Source: Streptomyces sp. RPT161
Lineage (GTDB): Bacteria > Actinomycetota > Actinomycetes > Streptomycetales > Streptomycetaceae
Assembly: GCF_027533845.1 (NCBI RefSeq)
Contig: NZ_JAPZVN010000014.1
Coordinates: 101,760 to 165,759 of the forward strand
Direction: 5' to 3'
Length of the DNA stretch: 64,000 bases
The translations under genes were made by a program, and so were the position numbers. Within the stretch, counting starts at the first letter, position 1, and every line of letters begins with the position of its first letter. A model generated the notes under the pieces. The model saw only the letters and a program-made list of their open reading frames with translations, ran no database searches and was not told the origin of the DNA. Positions 17,200 to 26,417 of this stretch are shown piece after piece.

Positions 17200-18270
17200 A
17201 TGTCCGCCACGTCCGCCTTCTCCGTCAGAAGCGTCACCGCCGCCGTCGCCGTGCTCACCCTCGGCGCCTCCCTCACCGGCTGCGCCGGGTCCTCGTCCGG
17301 CGGCGGGCAGCAGATCACCGTCTACAGCGCCGACGGACTGAAGTCCGAGACCGGGGACGGCTTCTACGACAAGGTCTTCAAGGACTTCCAGTCCCAGACC
17401 GGCATCAAGGTCAACTACGTCGAGGGCGGCTCCGGGGAGATGGTGCAGCGCCTGATCCGTGAGCGCTCCAACACCCAGGCGGACGTGGTGGTCACGCTGC
17501 CGCCGTTCATCCAACAGGCCGAGCAGAAGGGGCTGTTGGCCAAGTACGCTCCGGCGGGTTCCGACCAGGTCTCGGACATCGACAAGGACGCGAACGGCGA
17601 GTGGACCTCCATCGTCAACAACTACCTGTGCTTCATCTACAACAAGAAGCAGCTGCCGCAGCCCCCGAAGACCTGGAACGACCTGCTGGACGCCAAGTTC
17701 AAGGGCAAGCTCCAGTACTCCACGCCGGGTGTCGCGGGTGACGGTACGGCCGTGCTGGTCAAGGCGCTCCACGACTTCCGCGGCCAGCCGGCGGCCATGG
17801 CGTTCCTGAAGAAGCTCCAGGCCAACAACGTCGGCCCGTCGAAGTCCACCGGCGCGCTGGCGTCCAAGGTCGACAAGGGCGAGCTGCTGGTCGCCAACGG
17901 TGACGTGCAGATGAACTTCGCGGACATGAAGTCCATGCCCAACCAGGGCATCTTCTTCCCGGCCGGGAACGACGGCGGCCAGCCGAGCACCTTCGCCCTG
18001 CCGTACGCGGCGGGCCTGGTGAAGAACGCGCCGCACAGCGAGAACGCCAAGAAGTTCCTGGACTTCCTGCTGTCCAAGCAGGTCCAGCAGGAGGTCTCCT
18101 CGATCGGCGGTGGCTTCTCGTCGCGCACCGATGTGGACGCAACGGACAAGAACGCCGATGCGCTCAAGCAGATCATGTCGGGCGTCCAGGTCTTCCAGCC
18201 GGACTGGAACCAGGTGAACAGCCAGTTGGACAGCTACGTCAGTGCCTGGCAGGCCGCCACCGGCAGCTAG
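17200..18270 (+). CDS. 2-Aminoethylphosphonate-type ABC transporter substrate-binding lipoprotein
   Basis: A 356-residue extracellular binding protein with a lipoprotein signal (lipobox LTGC, Cys28, followed by a Ser/Gly linker). The mature part starts QITVYSADGLKSE and has the cluster D/type 2 periplasmic binding fold related to iron(III) and aminophosphonate receptors (landmarks YNKKQLPQPPKTW at about 148 and VANGDVQMNFADM at about 230). An AAAGGAG ribosome binding site is 7 bases before ATG 17200. It is the last transport component of the phosphonate operon and supplies ligand to the two permeases. Confidence 0.86.
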   Translation: MSATSAFSVRSVTAAVAVLTLGASLTGCAGSSSGGGQQITVYSADGLKSETGDGFYDKVFKDFQSQTGIKVNYVEGGSGEMVQRLIRERSNTQADVVVTLPPFIQQAEQKGLLAKYAPAGSDQVSDIDKDANGEWTSIVNNYLCFIYNKKQLPQPPKTWNDLLDAKFKGKLQYSTPGVAGDGTAVLVKALHDFRGQPAAMAFLKKLQANNVGPSKSTGALASKVDKGELLVANGDVQMNFADMKSMPNQGIFFPAGNDGGQPSTFALPYAAGLVKNAPHSENAKKFLDFLLSKQVQQEVSSIGGGFSSRTDVDATDKNADALKQIMSGVQVFQPDWNQVNSQLDSYVSAWQAATGS

Positions 18271-18348
18271 GCTCGGAGGGGACCGGGGCAGCGCGTTCGA
18301 GGCGCCGCCCCGATCCCGAGCCGTTCCATCCGTGAAGGAGTCGTCCCC

Positions 18349-19128
18349 GTGGCAGAGCGCAAGCCGATCGAATCCTGGCTCACCGACATGGACGGCGTGC
18401 TCATCCACGAGGGCATCCCGCTCCCCGGGGCGGACGAGTTCATCAAACGGCTGCGGGAGTCCGGCAAGCCGTTCCTCGTGCTGACCAACAACTCCATCTA
18501 CACCCCGCGCGACCTGCACGCCCGGCTGTCCCGGATGGGCCTGCTGGTGCCGGTGGAGAACATCTGGACCTCGGCGCTGGCCACCGCCAAGTTCCTCGAC
18601 GACCAGCGGCCCTGCGGCACCGCCTACGTGATCGGCGAGGCGGGGCTGACCACGGCACTGCACGACATCGGCTACATCCTGTCCGACGCCGAGCCGGACT
18701 ACGTGGTACTGGGGGAGACCCGCACCTACAGCTTTGAGGCGCTGACCAAGGCCATCCGCCTGATCGACGCGGGCGCCCGCTTCATCGCCACCAACCCCGA
18801 CGAGGTCGGGCCCTCCGCCGAGGGCGCGCTGCCCGCCACCGGCTCGGTCGCCGCCCTGATCACCAAGGCCACCGGCAAGGAACCGTACTTCGTCGGCAAG
18901 CCCAACCCCCTGATGATGCGCGCGGGCCTGAACGCCATCGGCGCCCACTCCGAGACCTCCGCCATGATCGGCGACCGCATGGACACGGACGTCCGCGCGG
19001 GCATCGAGGCGGGCATGGAGACCTTCCTGGTCCTCTCCGGCCTGACCCAACCCGATGACGTGGAACGCCATCCCTTCCGCCCGTCCCGGGTGGTGAACTC
19101 GATCGCGGACCTGGTCGAGTTGGTCTGA
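18349..19128 (+). CDS. HAD-IIA family sugar/nucleotide phosphatase (NagD-like)
   Basis: A 259-residue HAD phosphatase. Nucleophile motif LTDMDGVLIHEG is at about residues 11-22, motif II LTNNS at about 45, the C2 cap lies between, and motif III/IV lysine and acid residues fall in GKPNPLMMRAG and MIGDRMDTDV (about 182-212). The GTG has GAAGGAG at ideal spacing. It follows the phosphonate operon after 78 bases and could be co-transcribed, but HAD-IIA enzymes act on many phosphomonoesters, so a direct role in phosphonate use is unproven. Confidence 0.85.
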   Translation: MAERKPIESWLTDMDGVLIHEGIPLPGADEFIKRLRESGKPFLVLTNNSIYTPRDLHARLSRMGLLVPVENIWTSALATAKFLDDQRPCGTAYVIGEAGLTTALHDIGYILSDAEPDYVVLGETRTYSFEALTKAIRLIDAGARFIATNPDEVGPSAEGALPATGSVAALITKATGKEPYFVGKPNPLMMRAGLNAIGAHSETSAMIGDRMDTDVRAGIEAGMETFLVLSGLTQPDDVERHPFRPSRVVNSIADLVELV

Positions 19129-19196
19129 CACGAGTGACCCTGGCTGCCCGTAGTCTCCCGTTCGCCCGCGCGGCCGGCGGCCCGCTCCCCTCAGGT

Positions 19197-19210
19197 CCGC
19201 CGGCCGGCGG
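19197..19210. terminator. GC palindrome between convergent genes
   Basis: CCGCCGGCCGGCGG is a perfect palindrome, with a second CG-rich inverted motif at 19170-19184. It separates the HAD gene from the converging HATPase gene. Confidence 0.35.
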
Positions 19211-19213
19211 CCC

Positions 19214-19741
19214 TCACCCTTGGGCGCTTGGACTGCGGGAGGTGTCCGGTGCGGCCGGGTGAGGTTCGGGGGAGTCCGCCGACCGGGGCAGCGGCGTCCG
19301 GAAGCGGACCAGCACCGCACCGTCCAGCGCGTGATGCACCTGCACGCCGTCCACGTGCCCGGCCAGCTCATGGCACAGCTCCGCCGTGACATGCGAGGGA
19401 GGCGCGTGCAACGCGGCGGTGGCGGGGGCGTCGGGCGGCTGGTCGTAACCGTAGTCGGTGACCGAGACCGTGCAGCGGTTGTCGTCCATGCCGAGCGTGA
19501 CGCGATATCGCCGGGCGTACCCGTAGTCCAGGACATAGCGGCAGGCGAGGGCGGTCGCCTCGGCGATCTGCGCGCACGGCACGTCATGGGTGCCGATGGT
19601 GGTGAGCGCGGCGTGCGTCATGCGCTCCGCGAGGGCGTCACTGCCGTTGGCACGCGCCAGCGAGAACGTACAGCAGACATCCAACGTCGAGCGTCTGGGG
19701 TCGGACAGCGGAAGGCGTGCGGAAGCAGTGCCCTTCACCAT
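19214..19741 (-). CDS. ATP-binding (HATPase/anti-sigma factor-like) regulatory protein
   Basis: A 175-residue protein resembling the serine-kinase anti-sigma factors abundant in Streptomyces. The helical N-box region is CAQIAEATALACRYVLDYGYA (about 61-81 in two halves, CAQIAEATALAC and RYVLDYGYA), followed by the beta strand RYRVTLGMDDNRCTVSVTDYG with a D-x-G-like element. The G-rich ATP lid is poorly conserved, so kinase activity is doubtful. ATG 19741 is chosen over a longer frame to 19882, whose extension is compositionally unlike coding sequence. Confidence 0.55.
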   Translation of the reverse strand: MVKGTASARLPLSDPRRSTLDVCCTFSLARANGSDALAERMTHAALTTIGTHDVPCAQIAEATALACRYVLDYGYARRYRVTLGMDDNRCTVSVTDYGYDQPPDAPATAALHAPPSHVTAELCHELAGHVDGVQVHHALDGAVLVRFRTPLPRSADSPEPHPAAPDTSRSPSAQG

Positions 19742-20016
19742 GGCTGGACCACGTCCTGCGTCGTCGGGGGTATGCGGCTTGGCTCGGATGCGGTGGCGAC
19801 ACGGTGGCCGGGGTCCTGGGCCACACACATACCCTAGAACAGGCCAACGCCCAACGGGTAGAGCGAGTTGACGCCAAGTCAAAACACGGGCACGTACCGC
19901 GACGGTTGCCTGGTGCGGGTGCGCGACGGAAGGCCGCCGTCCGGCCGTACCGGCCGAACGACCGGTTTCGCGATTCGTCGCAAATCGCGCTGTGGTGAGG
20001 GGTCGTGCGGTCTGCC

Positions 20017-20754
20017 TCAGTTGTCCCGCAGAGCTTCAGAATCCAGGGATTTGTCCACTATCCGGCGGGCCAGTTCGGACAGTCGCAGCCGATGGGTGCG
20101 CGCATGGCGGCGCATGGCGCTGAACGCGGCGTCCATGTCCACCCCCCACCGTTCGGCGAGCATCCCCTTGGCCTGCTCCACCGCGACCCTGCTGTCCAGC
20201 GCCGACTGCAACTGGCTGGCGAGCAACTCGCTGCGATTGATGGCCCGTTGCCGCAGCATCCCGATCGTGGCGGCGTCCGCGAGCGCCTGGGCCAGCGCCA
20301 CATCGCCGTGCGGCACCCCCGGCTCGGTACGGAACAGTTGCAGCGCCCCGATCCCCGTCTCCCGTAGCCGCAGCGGCACCGCGTAGGTGCCGAACACCCC
20401 GCGGCCGACCGCCCGTTCGGCGAACAGCGGCCACCGCGCCCCGTCCGTGGCCAGGTCCACCGGTCCGACCAGCGCCGCCGTGCGGAAGCAGTCCAGCGCG
20501 GGGCCGCCGTCCCGCTGGAGGTCGAGCAGTCCGGCCGCCTCGCGGACGGCGACGGTGCGCAACTTGCCGTAGCCGTCGGCCAGTAGCAGCCCGGCGCCCG
20601 ACGCGTCGAGGAACTCCAGGCACCGACTGGCCAGCAGGCGCAGGAGCGCCGTCTCCTCGAAGCCGTCCACCAGGGTGTCGGCAAGCTCGACAAACGTCTC
20701 CGCTAACCGCTGCTCCCTCGGGCGTTCCGCCGGGTCCCTGGGGATCGTGCTCAT
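20017..20754 (-). CDS. GAF-ANTAR domain RNA-binding regulator
   Basis: A 245-residue protein with an N-terminal GAF sensor domain (about residues 20-155) and a C-terminal ANTAR domain (about 175-240; landmarks QLQSALDSRVAVEQAKGML and HARTHRLRLSELARRIV). ANTAR domains bind paired hairpins in nascent RNA and prevent termination. The gene lies 100 bases downstream of a membrane PP2C phosphatase on the same strand, a typical actinobacterial signalling pairing. GTG 20766 is an alternative start; neither start has a good ribosome binding site. Confidence 0.88.
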   Translation of the reverse strand: MSTIPRDPAERPREQRLAETFVELADTLVDGFEETALLRLLASRCLEFLDASGAGLLLADGYGKLRTVAVREAAGLLDLQRDGGPALDCFRTAALVGPVDLATDGARWPLFAERAVGRGVFGTYAVPLRLRETGIGALQLFRTEPGVPHGDVALAQALADAATIGMLRQRAINRSELLASQLQSALDSRVAVEQAKGMLAERWGVDMDAAFSAMRRHARTHRLRLSELARRIVDKSLDSEALRDN

Positions 20755-20868
20755 GACACCACTCACATCCGCTTGCCGCGCGGCCCTGGAGGGCGCCGGA
20801 ATTCTGCCGGAATAGTAGCCGCGCCCGGCGCCGGGGGAGCCCGACGGTCGCGGCGGAACCCGGAGCCG

Positions 20869-22050
20869 CTACCGCGGACGCGCCAGCAGCAGGAGAACGG
20901 AGTCGTCGCCGAGCGTTCCGCCGACATGCCCCAGCAGATCGGCGTAGAGCCGGCCGACCGCCGCCTCCAGATCGCGCGCCGCGCCCGCCACCAGCGTGCC
21001 GACCCGCTCGGCGAGCGGATAGAAGCCGCCGTGCCGTGGATCGCGCGCCTCGATGACCCCGTCGGTACACAGCACCAGCACCTCGTCGGCCCCGAGCGGC
21101 ACCCGCCACGGCTCCGGCGCCCCGCGGACGAATCCGGTCAGCCCGAGCGGCACCCACGGTTCGGGCGGATCGAGCGAGGTCACCCGCCCGTCCGGCGACA
21201 CCCGCAGCGGCGGTACGTGCCCGTAGTGCAGCAGCTCGATCTCCGCGTCCTCGGCCGCCCGGCGCTGCGCCGGGAACTCCAGGAACAGGGCGGTGGTGAA
21301 CTCCCCGTCCATCACATGCCGTCGCACACTGGCGTCCACCCGCCGGGCCACCCCCGCCAGCCCGCCCTCGTCGTACGCCGCCTCGCGGAACGCGCCCATC
21401 ACCACCGCCGAGGTCTGCACCGCCTCAAGGCCCTTGCCGCGTACGTCGCCGACCAGCGCCCGCACTCCGTGCGGGGTGTCCAGCACCGCGTACAGGTCGC
21501 CGCCGATCTGTGCCGCGTCCGCCGCGGAGGCGTACCGCACCGCCAGACTGACCCCGCCGACCCGTGGCCCGGGCGGGCGCAGCAGGGCGCGCTGCGCCGC
21601 CTCCGCGACCGTGACCACCGCCCGGTACTGCTCGGTGCGCACCTCGCGCCACCATGACGCGTACGCGCTGAACAGCACCACGGTGAGGTAGCTGATGGCC
21701 ATCCCGGCGAGGATGCGCCGGTCCTGGGTGTCGAGGACCCCGTCGTACGGCATCAGAGCGGCCTGTACCGCACCGCCCAGCAGGCCGATCAGCAGGGTGC
21801 GCTTCCAGGCGGTGGTCACCACGGCCAGCGCGGGGGCCATGACCATCATCGGGGCCAGGAAGTGGTTGCGCCCGGCGAGCAGATCGGCGGCGGCCACCGC
21901 GGCGATCGCGGTGAGCGGGATCGTCATGCCCTGATGGGCGGAGATGACGGCGCCCAGCGCGTCGACGGCCTTGCGGAATGCTCGGGTCCACACATTCAGA
22001 ACATATCGGGTTCGAACCTGTGAGATCGTCCCGAGCTGGAACCAATCCAT
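20869..22050 (-). CDS. Membrane-anchored PP2C/SpoIIE-type serine phosphatase
   Basis: About 393 residues: an N-terminal half with four to five hydrophobic helices (about residues 40-140) followed by a PP2C-like SpoIIE domain. Metal-binding landmarks are GGDLYAVLDTPHG (about 190), VGDVRGKG (about 212), LVLCTDGVIEARD (about 325) and GDDSVLLLLA at the C-terminus. It probably dephosphorylates an anti-anti-sigma factor. ATG 22050 leaves only 24 bases to the divergent PBP start, so GTG 21993 (374 residues) is a serious alternative. The frame runs on far upstream without stops, but that part is the PBP gene's shadow. Confidence 0.88.
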   Translation of the reverse strand: MDWFQLGTISQVRTRYVLNVWTRAFRKAVDALGAVISAHQGMTIPLTAIAAVAAADLLAGRNHFLAPMMVMAPALAVVTTAWKRTLLIGLLGGAVQAALMPYDGVLDTQDRRILAGMAISYLTVVLFSAYASWWREVRTEQYRAVVTVAEAAQRALLRPPGPRVGGVSLAVRYASAADAAQIGGDLYAVLDTPHGVRALVGDVRGKGLEAVQTSAVVMGAFREAAYDEGGLAGVARRVDASVRRHVMDGEFTTALFLEFPAQRRAAEDAEIELLHYGHVPPLRVSPDGRVTSLDPPEPWVPLGLTGFVRGAPEPWRVPLGADEVLVLCTDGVIEARDPRHGGFYPLAERVGTLVAGAARDLEAAVGRLYADLLGHVGGTLGDDSVLLLLARPR

Positions 22051-22074
22051 GTCCCGTGGGCGTTCTTGACTGGG

Positions 22075-23532
22075 ATGAACAAGACGATCAGGCGCACAGC
22101 GGTCTTCTCCCTCCTGCTGGTCATCGCCCTCATGGTGCGGGTGACCTGGGTGCAGGAGGTCGATGGCAAGGCACTCGCGGACGACCAGTACAACCGACGG
22201 AACTTGATCGCGCAGTACGCGAACCCGTTCGGTGACATCATCGTGGGCGGACGGCCCGTGACCGGGTCGACCAAGACCAGCAGCCCTGAGTTCAAGTACA
22301 AGCGGACCTACACCGACGGCCCGCTGTACGCGGCGGTCACCGGCCGACTGTCCCAGGTCTACGGCTCGACCCAGCTCGAAGGCATCTACCAGGGCGTGCT
22401 CAACGGCACCGACTCCCGCACCAAGAGCCTGCTCAACGTGCTCACCGGCAACAGCGGCAAGCCCGGCGACGTGCTCACCACGATCGACCCGGCCGTGCAG
22501 AAGGCCGCGTACAACGGCCTGGGCAGCAAGAACGGCGCCGCCGTCGCCATCGACCCGCAGACCGGCAACGTCCTCGCCATGGTCAGCACCCCCAGCTACG
22601 ACCCGTCGAAGATCGCCGGTGGTTCCAAGGCCGACGCGCAGGCCTGGAAGCAGTACAGCGACGACAAGAGCCAGCCGATGAGCAACCGGGCGCTGCGCCA
22701 GACGTATCCGCCCGGCTCCACCTTCAAGCTGGTCGTCGCGGCCGCCGCGCTCCAGGACGGCCTGTACTCCTCCATCGACCAGCCGACCAGCAGCCCCAAC
22801 CCGTACACCCTGCCGGGCACGGTCAGCCCGCTCGGCAACGAGAACGCGGCGGCGCCCTGCGAGAACGCCTCGATACGCACCGCGCTGGAGTACTCCTGCA
22901 ACACGGTCTTCGCCAAGATGGCGGTGGACCTCGGCCAGGACAAGGTCAAGGCGATGGCCGACGCGTTCGGGTTCGACGGCAGCAGCCTCGACATCCCGGT
23001 GCGCGCCGCGCAGAGCGTCTACCCGACGAAGATGCCCAAGTCCTCGCTGGCGCAGACCGGCATCGGCCAGTTCGACGTGCGGGCCACCCCGTTGCAGATG
23101 GCCATGGTGGTGTCCGCCATCGCCAACGGCGGCAAGCTGATGGCCCCGCACATGGTCTCCAAGGTCACCGACGGCAACGGCAACGCGGTGCAGAACTTCG
23201 ACCCCAAGCAGATGTCCCAGCCCGTCAGCGAGCACACCGCCCAACAGCTGCAGGACGCGATGGTCTCCGTCATCCAGAAGGGCACCGGCACCAACGCGCA
23301 GATCCCCGGCGTCGAGGTCGGCGGCAAGACCGGCACCGCCCAGCACGGTGTGGACAACAGCGGCAACCCGTACGCCTGGTTCGTCTCCTACGCCAAGGCC
23401 GGCTCCGGCAAGCAGGTCGCGGTCGCGGTCATGGTCGACGACCCGGACGCGGTGCGCGCCGAGATCAGCGGCAACGGGCTGGCGGGTCCCATCGCCAAGG
23501 CGATGATGCAGGCGGCGCTGAAGTCCTCGTGA
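22075..23532 (+). CDS. Class B penicillin-binding protein (PbpA-like peptidoglycan transpeptidase)
   Basis: A 485-residue D,D-transpeptidase with an N-terminal membrane anchor (about residues 8-25), the NTF2-like/PBP dimer region, and a transpeptidase domain carrying STFK (Ser215-Lys218), SCN in YSCNTVF (about 273) and KTGT in GGKTGTAQHG (about 417). Architecture and length match actinobacterial PbpA. It stands alone, without ftsW/rodA or pknAB beside it, so it is a paralogue of the division-cluster copy. ATG 22075 is preferred over TTG 22066. It diverges from the PP2C phosphatase. Confidence 0.9.
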   Translation: MNKTIRRTAVFSLLLVIALMVRVTWVQEVDGKALADDQYNRRNLIAQYANPFGDIIVGGRPVTGSTKTSSPEFKYKRTYTDGPLYAAVTGRLSQVYGSTQLEGIYQGVLNGTDSRTKSLLNVLTGNSGKPGDVLTTIDPAVQKAAYNGLGSKNGAAVAIDPQTGNVLAMVSTPSYDPSKIAGGSKADAQAWKQYSDDKSQPMSNRALRQTYPPGSTFKLVVAAAALQDGLYSSIDQPTSSPNPYTLPGTVSPLGNENAAAPCENASIRTALEYSCNTVFAKMAVDLGQDKVKAMADAFGFDGSSLDIPVRAAQSVYPTKMPKSSLAQTGIGQFDVRATPLQMAMVVSAIANGGKLMAPHMVSKVTDGNGNAVQNFDPKQMSQPVSEHTAQQLQDAMVSVIQKGTGTNAQIPGVEVGGKTGTAQHGVDNSGNPYAWFVSYAKAGSGKQVAVAVMVDDPDAVRAEISGNGLAGPIAKAMMQAALKSS

Positions 23533-23660
23533 GCCGATTGGCGTGATTGCGTTGCGCCACATGAACCTTCTGTGTCGACAGCGGCAGGTTCGCTGGCCGC
23601 CGCTCACAGGATCTGCATAGCCTGCCAACTGTTCCTTCTCCCGGACCAGTTGGAGGGCCA

Positions 23661-25169
23661 GTGCTGCGTGACAACGCGCGCAAGAGAACCATCGCCCCGA
23701 CCGCGACGGCCGCCGCATCCGCACTTACGCTGCTGCTGGCCGTTCCGGCGGCAGCCGCCACACCGACCCCAGGCGCGCCCACCATCGGCGACCCGTACTA
23801 CCCCACGTACGGCAACGGCGGGTACCACGTGTCCCACTACGACCTGCGCCTGAGGTACCAGCCGAAGACCGACCAGCTCCAGGGCACCGCGACCATCCTG
23901 GCGTCCGCCACCCAGGACCTGTCCCGCTTCGACCTGGACTTCTCGCTGGACGTCAGCAGTGTGCTGGTCAACGGGCAGCAGGCCGCCTTCACCGAGAACC
24001 CCGGCGCCCACAAACTCCAGATCACCCCCGCCGCGTCACTGCCCAAGGGCAGTGACGCCACGGTCGTGGTGCGCTACTCCGGGGTGCCGTCCAAGGTCAC
24101 GGTGAACGGCATCAACGCCTGGCTGCGCACCCCGGACGGCGCGGTCGCGGCCGACGAGCCGGAGGCGGCGTGGTGGTGGTTCCCCAGCAACGACCACCCG
24201 CTGGACAAGGCCACCTACGACGTGTCGGTGGAGGTTCCCAAGGGCCTCCAGGTGATCAGCAACGGCGTGCCCACCGGCCAGCGCGACACCGCCACCGGCA
24301 CCCGCTACAGCTGGCGGCAGGACCGGCCGCAGGCCACCTACCTCGCCACGCTCGCCGTCGGGAAGTTCGACATCACCACCGGCAGGACCAAGGACGGCGT
24401 CCCCGTCGTCAACGCCTACAGCACGGACCTCGGCGCCAACGCGGCGGCGGCACGGGCCAGCGTCGAGCGGTCGGCGGAGATCATCGACTGGGAGAGCAAG
24501 TACTTCGGGAAGTACCCGTTCGACGCGCTGGGCGGCTACGTGCCCAACGTCAAGACCCACTACGCGCTGGAGACCCAGACCCGGCCGTTCTACAGCCCGG
24601 CGCAGTTCGCCAGCGGCTCCAACGCCTCGGTGGTGGTGCACGAACTCGCCCACCAGTGGTTCGGTGACGACGTCTCGCTGCAGCGCTGGCAGGACATCTG
24701 GCTGAACGAGGGCTTCGCCACCTACGCCCAGTGGCTGTGGTCGGACTACCAGGGCGAGGGCACCCCGCAGCAGCTCGCCGACTACGTCTACGCCCAGCAC
24801 CCGGCGAGCGACCCGTTCTGGAAGGTCAAGCCCGGTGACCCGGGCGCTGCCCACCAGTTCGACGACGCGGTCTACGACCGGGGCGGCGCCGCCATCCAGG
24901 CACTGCGCAACACCGTGGGCGACAAGGCGTTCTTCCGGATCCTCAAGGCGTGGACCACTGAACACGCCTACGGCAACGGCGACTTCGCGCAGTTCCAGGG
25001 TCTGGCGGAGCGGATCTCCGGCAAGCCGCTGGCCCAGCTGTTCCAGACCTGGCTGTTCACCCCGGAGCGCCCGGCGGCGCCCGCCGCGGCCAAGGCCGGG
25101 GTGCGGGCGCTGGCGGTGACCGCGCAACCGAAGTCCTGGGCGCGGATCCACGCCGCGTACGCCCGCTGA
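23661..25169 (+). CDS. Secreted M1 family zinc metallopeptidase
   Basis: A 502-residue exported aminopeptidase-like enzyme. The signal peptide is about residues 1-33 (ends AAAATP). The zinc site is HELAH (327-331) with the third ligand Glu350 in WLNEGFA. The usual GAMEN exopeptidase motif is replaced by YALETQTRPFY (about 301-311), as in other actinobacterial secreted M1 proteins, and the C-terminal helical domain is short. GTG 23661 has TTGGAGGG upstream. It probably trims extracellular peptides. Confidence 0.9.
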   Translation: MLRDNARKRTIAPTATAAASALTLLLAVPAAAATPTPGAPTIGDPYYPTYGNGGYHVSHYDLRLRYQPKTDQLQGTATILASATQDLSRFDLDFSLDVSSVLVNGQQAAFTENPGAHKLQITPAASLPKGSDATVVVRYSGVPSKVTVNGINAWLRTPDGAVAADEPEAAWWWFPSNDHPLDKATYDVSVEVPKGLQVISNGVPTGQRDTATGTRYSWRQDRPQATYLATLAVGKFDITTGRTKDGVPVVNAYSTDLGANAAAARASVERSAEIIDWESKYFGKYPFDALGGYVPNVKTHYALETQTRPFYSPAQFASGSNASVVVHELAHQWFGDDVSLQRWQDIWLNEGFATYAQWLWSDYQGEGTPQQLADYVYAQHPASDPFWKVKPGDPGAAHQFDDAVYDRGGAAIQALRNTVGDKAFFRILKAWTTEHAYGNGDFAQFQGLAERISGKPLAQLFQTWLFTPERPAAPAAAKAGVRALAVTAQPKSWARIHAAYAR

Positions 25170-25243
25170 TGAGGCGCTGAAAGCCGGACCAGCTAGTCAC
25201 CCCAAGTGACGGTTTGAGAGGGCGGTGCGGTTATACAGGGCAC

Positions 25244-26365
25244 ATGACCGATGCCATGACCGCACCGCCCGAGTCCGTCGAGCTGGACGTGAACCGACAC
25301 GACCCGGCCTACCGGGCCTGGCTGAGGGAGGCCGTGGGCAAGGTCCAGGCCGATGCCAACCGCTCGGCCGACACCCATCTGCTGTCCGTGCCGCTGCCGG
25401 TGGAGTGGGGCGTCGACCTGTATCTGAAGGACGAGTCCACCCATCCCACCGGCAGTCTCAAGCACCGGCTGGCCCGCTCGCTGTTCCTGTACGGGCTGTG
25501 CAACGGCTGGATCCGCCCCGGACGCCCGGTGATCGAGGCGTCCAGCGGCTCGACGGCGGTCTCCGAGGCGTACTTCGCCAAGCTCATCGGGGTGCCGTTC
25601 ATCGCGGTGATGGCTGCCAGCACCAGTCGGGCCAAGATCGAGTTGATCGAGTTCCAGGGCGGCGGTTGCCACCTGGTGGACAACCCCTGTGAGGTCTACG
25701 AGGTCGCCGCCCGGCTCGCCGCGGAGACCGGCGGCCACTACATGGACCAGTTCACCTACGCGGAGCGGGCCACCGACTGGCGCGGCAACAACAACATCGC
25801 CGAGTCGATCTTCCGGCAGATGGCGTCGGAACGGCACCCGGAGCCGTCCTGGATCGTCGCCACCGCGGGCACCGGCGGCACCTCCGCGACCATCGCCCGC
25901 TACGTCCACTACACCCAGCGGGGCACCGGGGTCTGCGTGGCCGACCCGGAGAACTCCGCGTTCTTCGACGGCTGGCGCACCGGCGATCCGTCGGTCACCA
26001 CCGACCACGGCTCCCGTATCGAGGGCATCGGCCGTCAGCGCGTCGAGCCCAGCTTCATCCCCGGCGCGGTGGACCGCATGACGCGGGTGCCGGACGCCGC
26101 CGCGATCGCCACCATCCACCTCCTGGAGCGGCTGCTGGGCCGCAGGACCGGCGCCTCCACCGGCACCGGCACCTGGGCCGCGTTCCGCATCATCGCGGAG
26201 ATGCGGGCGCGCGGCGAACGGGGCAGCGTGGTGACGCTGCTGTGCGATCCGGGCGAGCGGTACCTGGACAAGTACTACTCGGAGGAATGGCTGGCCGCCC
26301 AGGGCATCGACGTCGCGCCGTACGCGGCGCGGCTGGAGCGGTTCCTGGCGGAGGGACGGTTGTAA
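25244..26365 (+). CDS. PLP-dependent cysteine synthase/cystathionine beta-synthase-fold enzyme
   Basis: A 373-residue fold-type II PLP enzyme. The Schiff-base lysine is in HPTGSLKHR (Lys73), the substrate loop is [16 protein letters not shown] (about 95-110), and the phosphate-binding loop is [14 protein letters not shown] (about 206-219). It is longer than CysK and carries a distinctive C-terminal segment with [16 protein letters not shown]. Related proteins are annotated as cysteine synthase family or L-cysteine desulfhydrase-like. Being next to the sulfide module it could make or use sulfide, but the function is not proven. Confidence 0.85.
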   Translation: MTDAMTAPPESVELDVNRHDPAYRAWLREAVGKVQADANRSADTHLLSVPLPVEWGVDLYLKDESTHPTGSLKHRLARSLFLYGLCNGWIRPGRPVIEASSGSTAVSEAYFAKLIGVPFIAVMAASTSRAKIELIEFQGGGCHLVDNPCEVYEVAARLAAETGGHYMDQFTYAERATDWRGNNNIAESIFRQMASERHPEPSWIVATAGTGGTSATIARYVHYTQRGTGVCVADPENSAFFDGWRTGDPSVTTDHGSRIEGIGRQRVEPSFIPGAVDRMTRVPDAAAIATIHLLERLLGRRTGASTGTGTWAAFRIIAEMRARGERGSVVTLLCDPGERYLDKYYSEEWLAAQGIDVAPYAARLERFLAEGRL

Positions 26366-26417
26366 CCCGCGACGGGTCCGGCGCCGCCGGGACGAACGCG
26401 CCGTGACCCGCAAGCCG

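Noticed and set aside
19741..19882. N-terminal extension of the HATPase-like protein
   Set aside because: The extension is Pro/Arg-rich with weak codon bias and lies where a promoter is expected.
20869..23724. 951-codon minus frame suggesting one giant phosphatase fusion
   Set aside because: Only the part up to 22050 carries the membrane and PP2C domains; the rest is antisense to the PBP gene with shadow-like composition.
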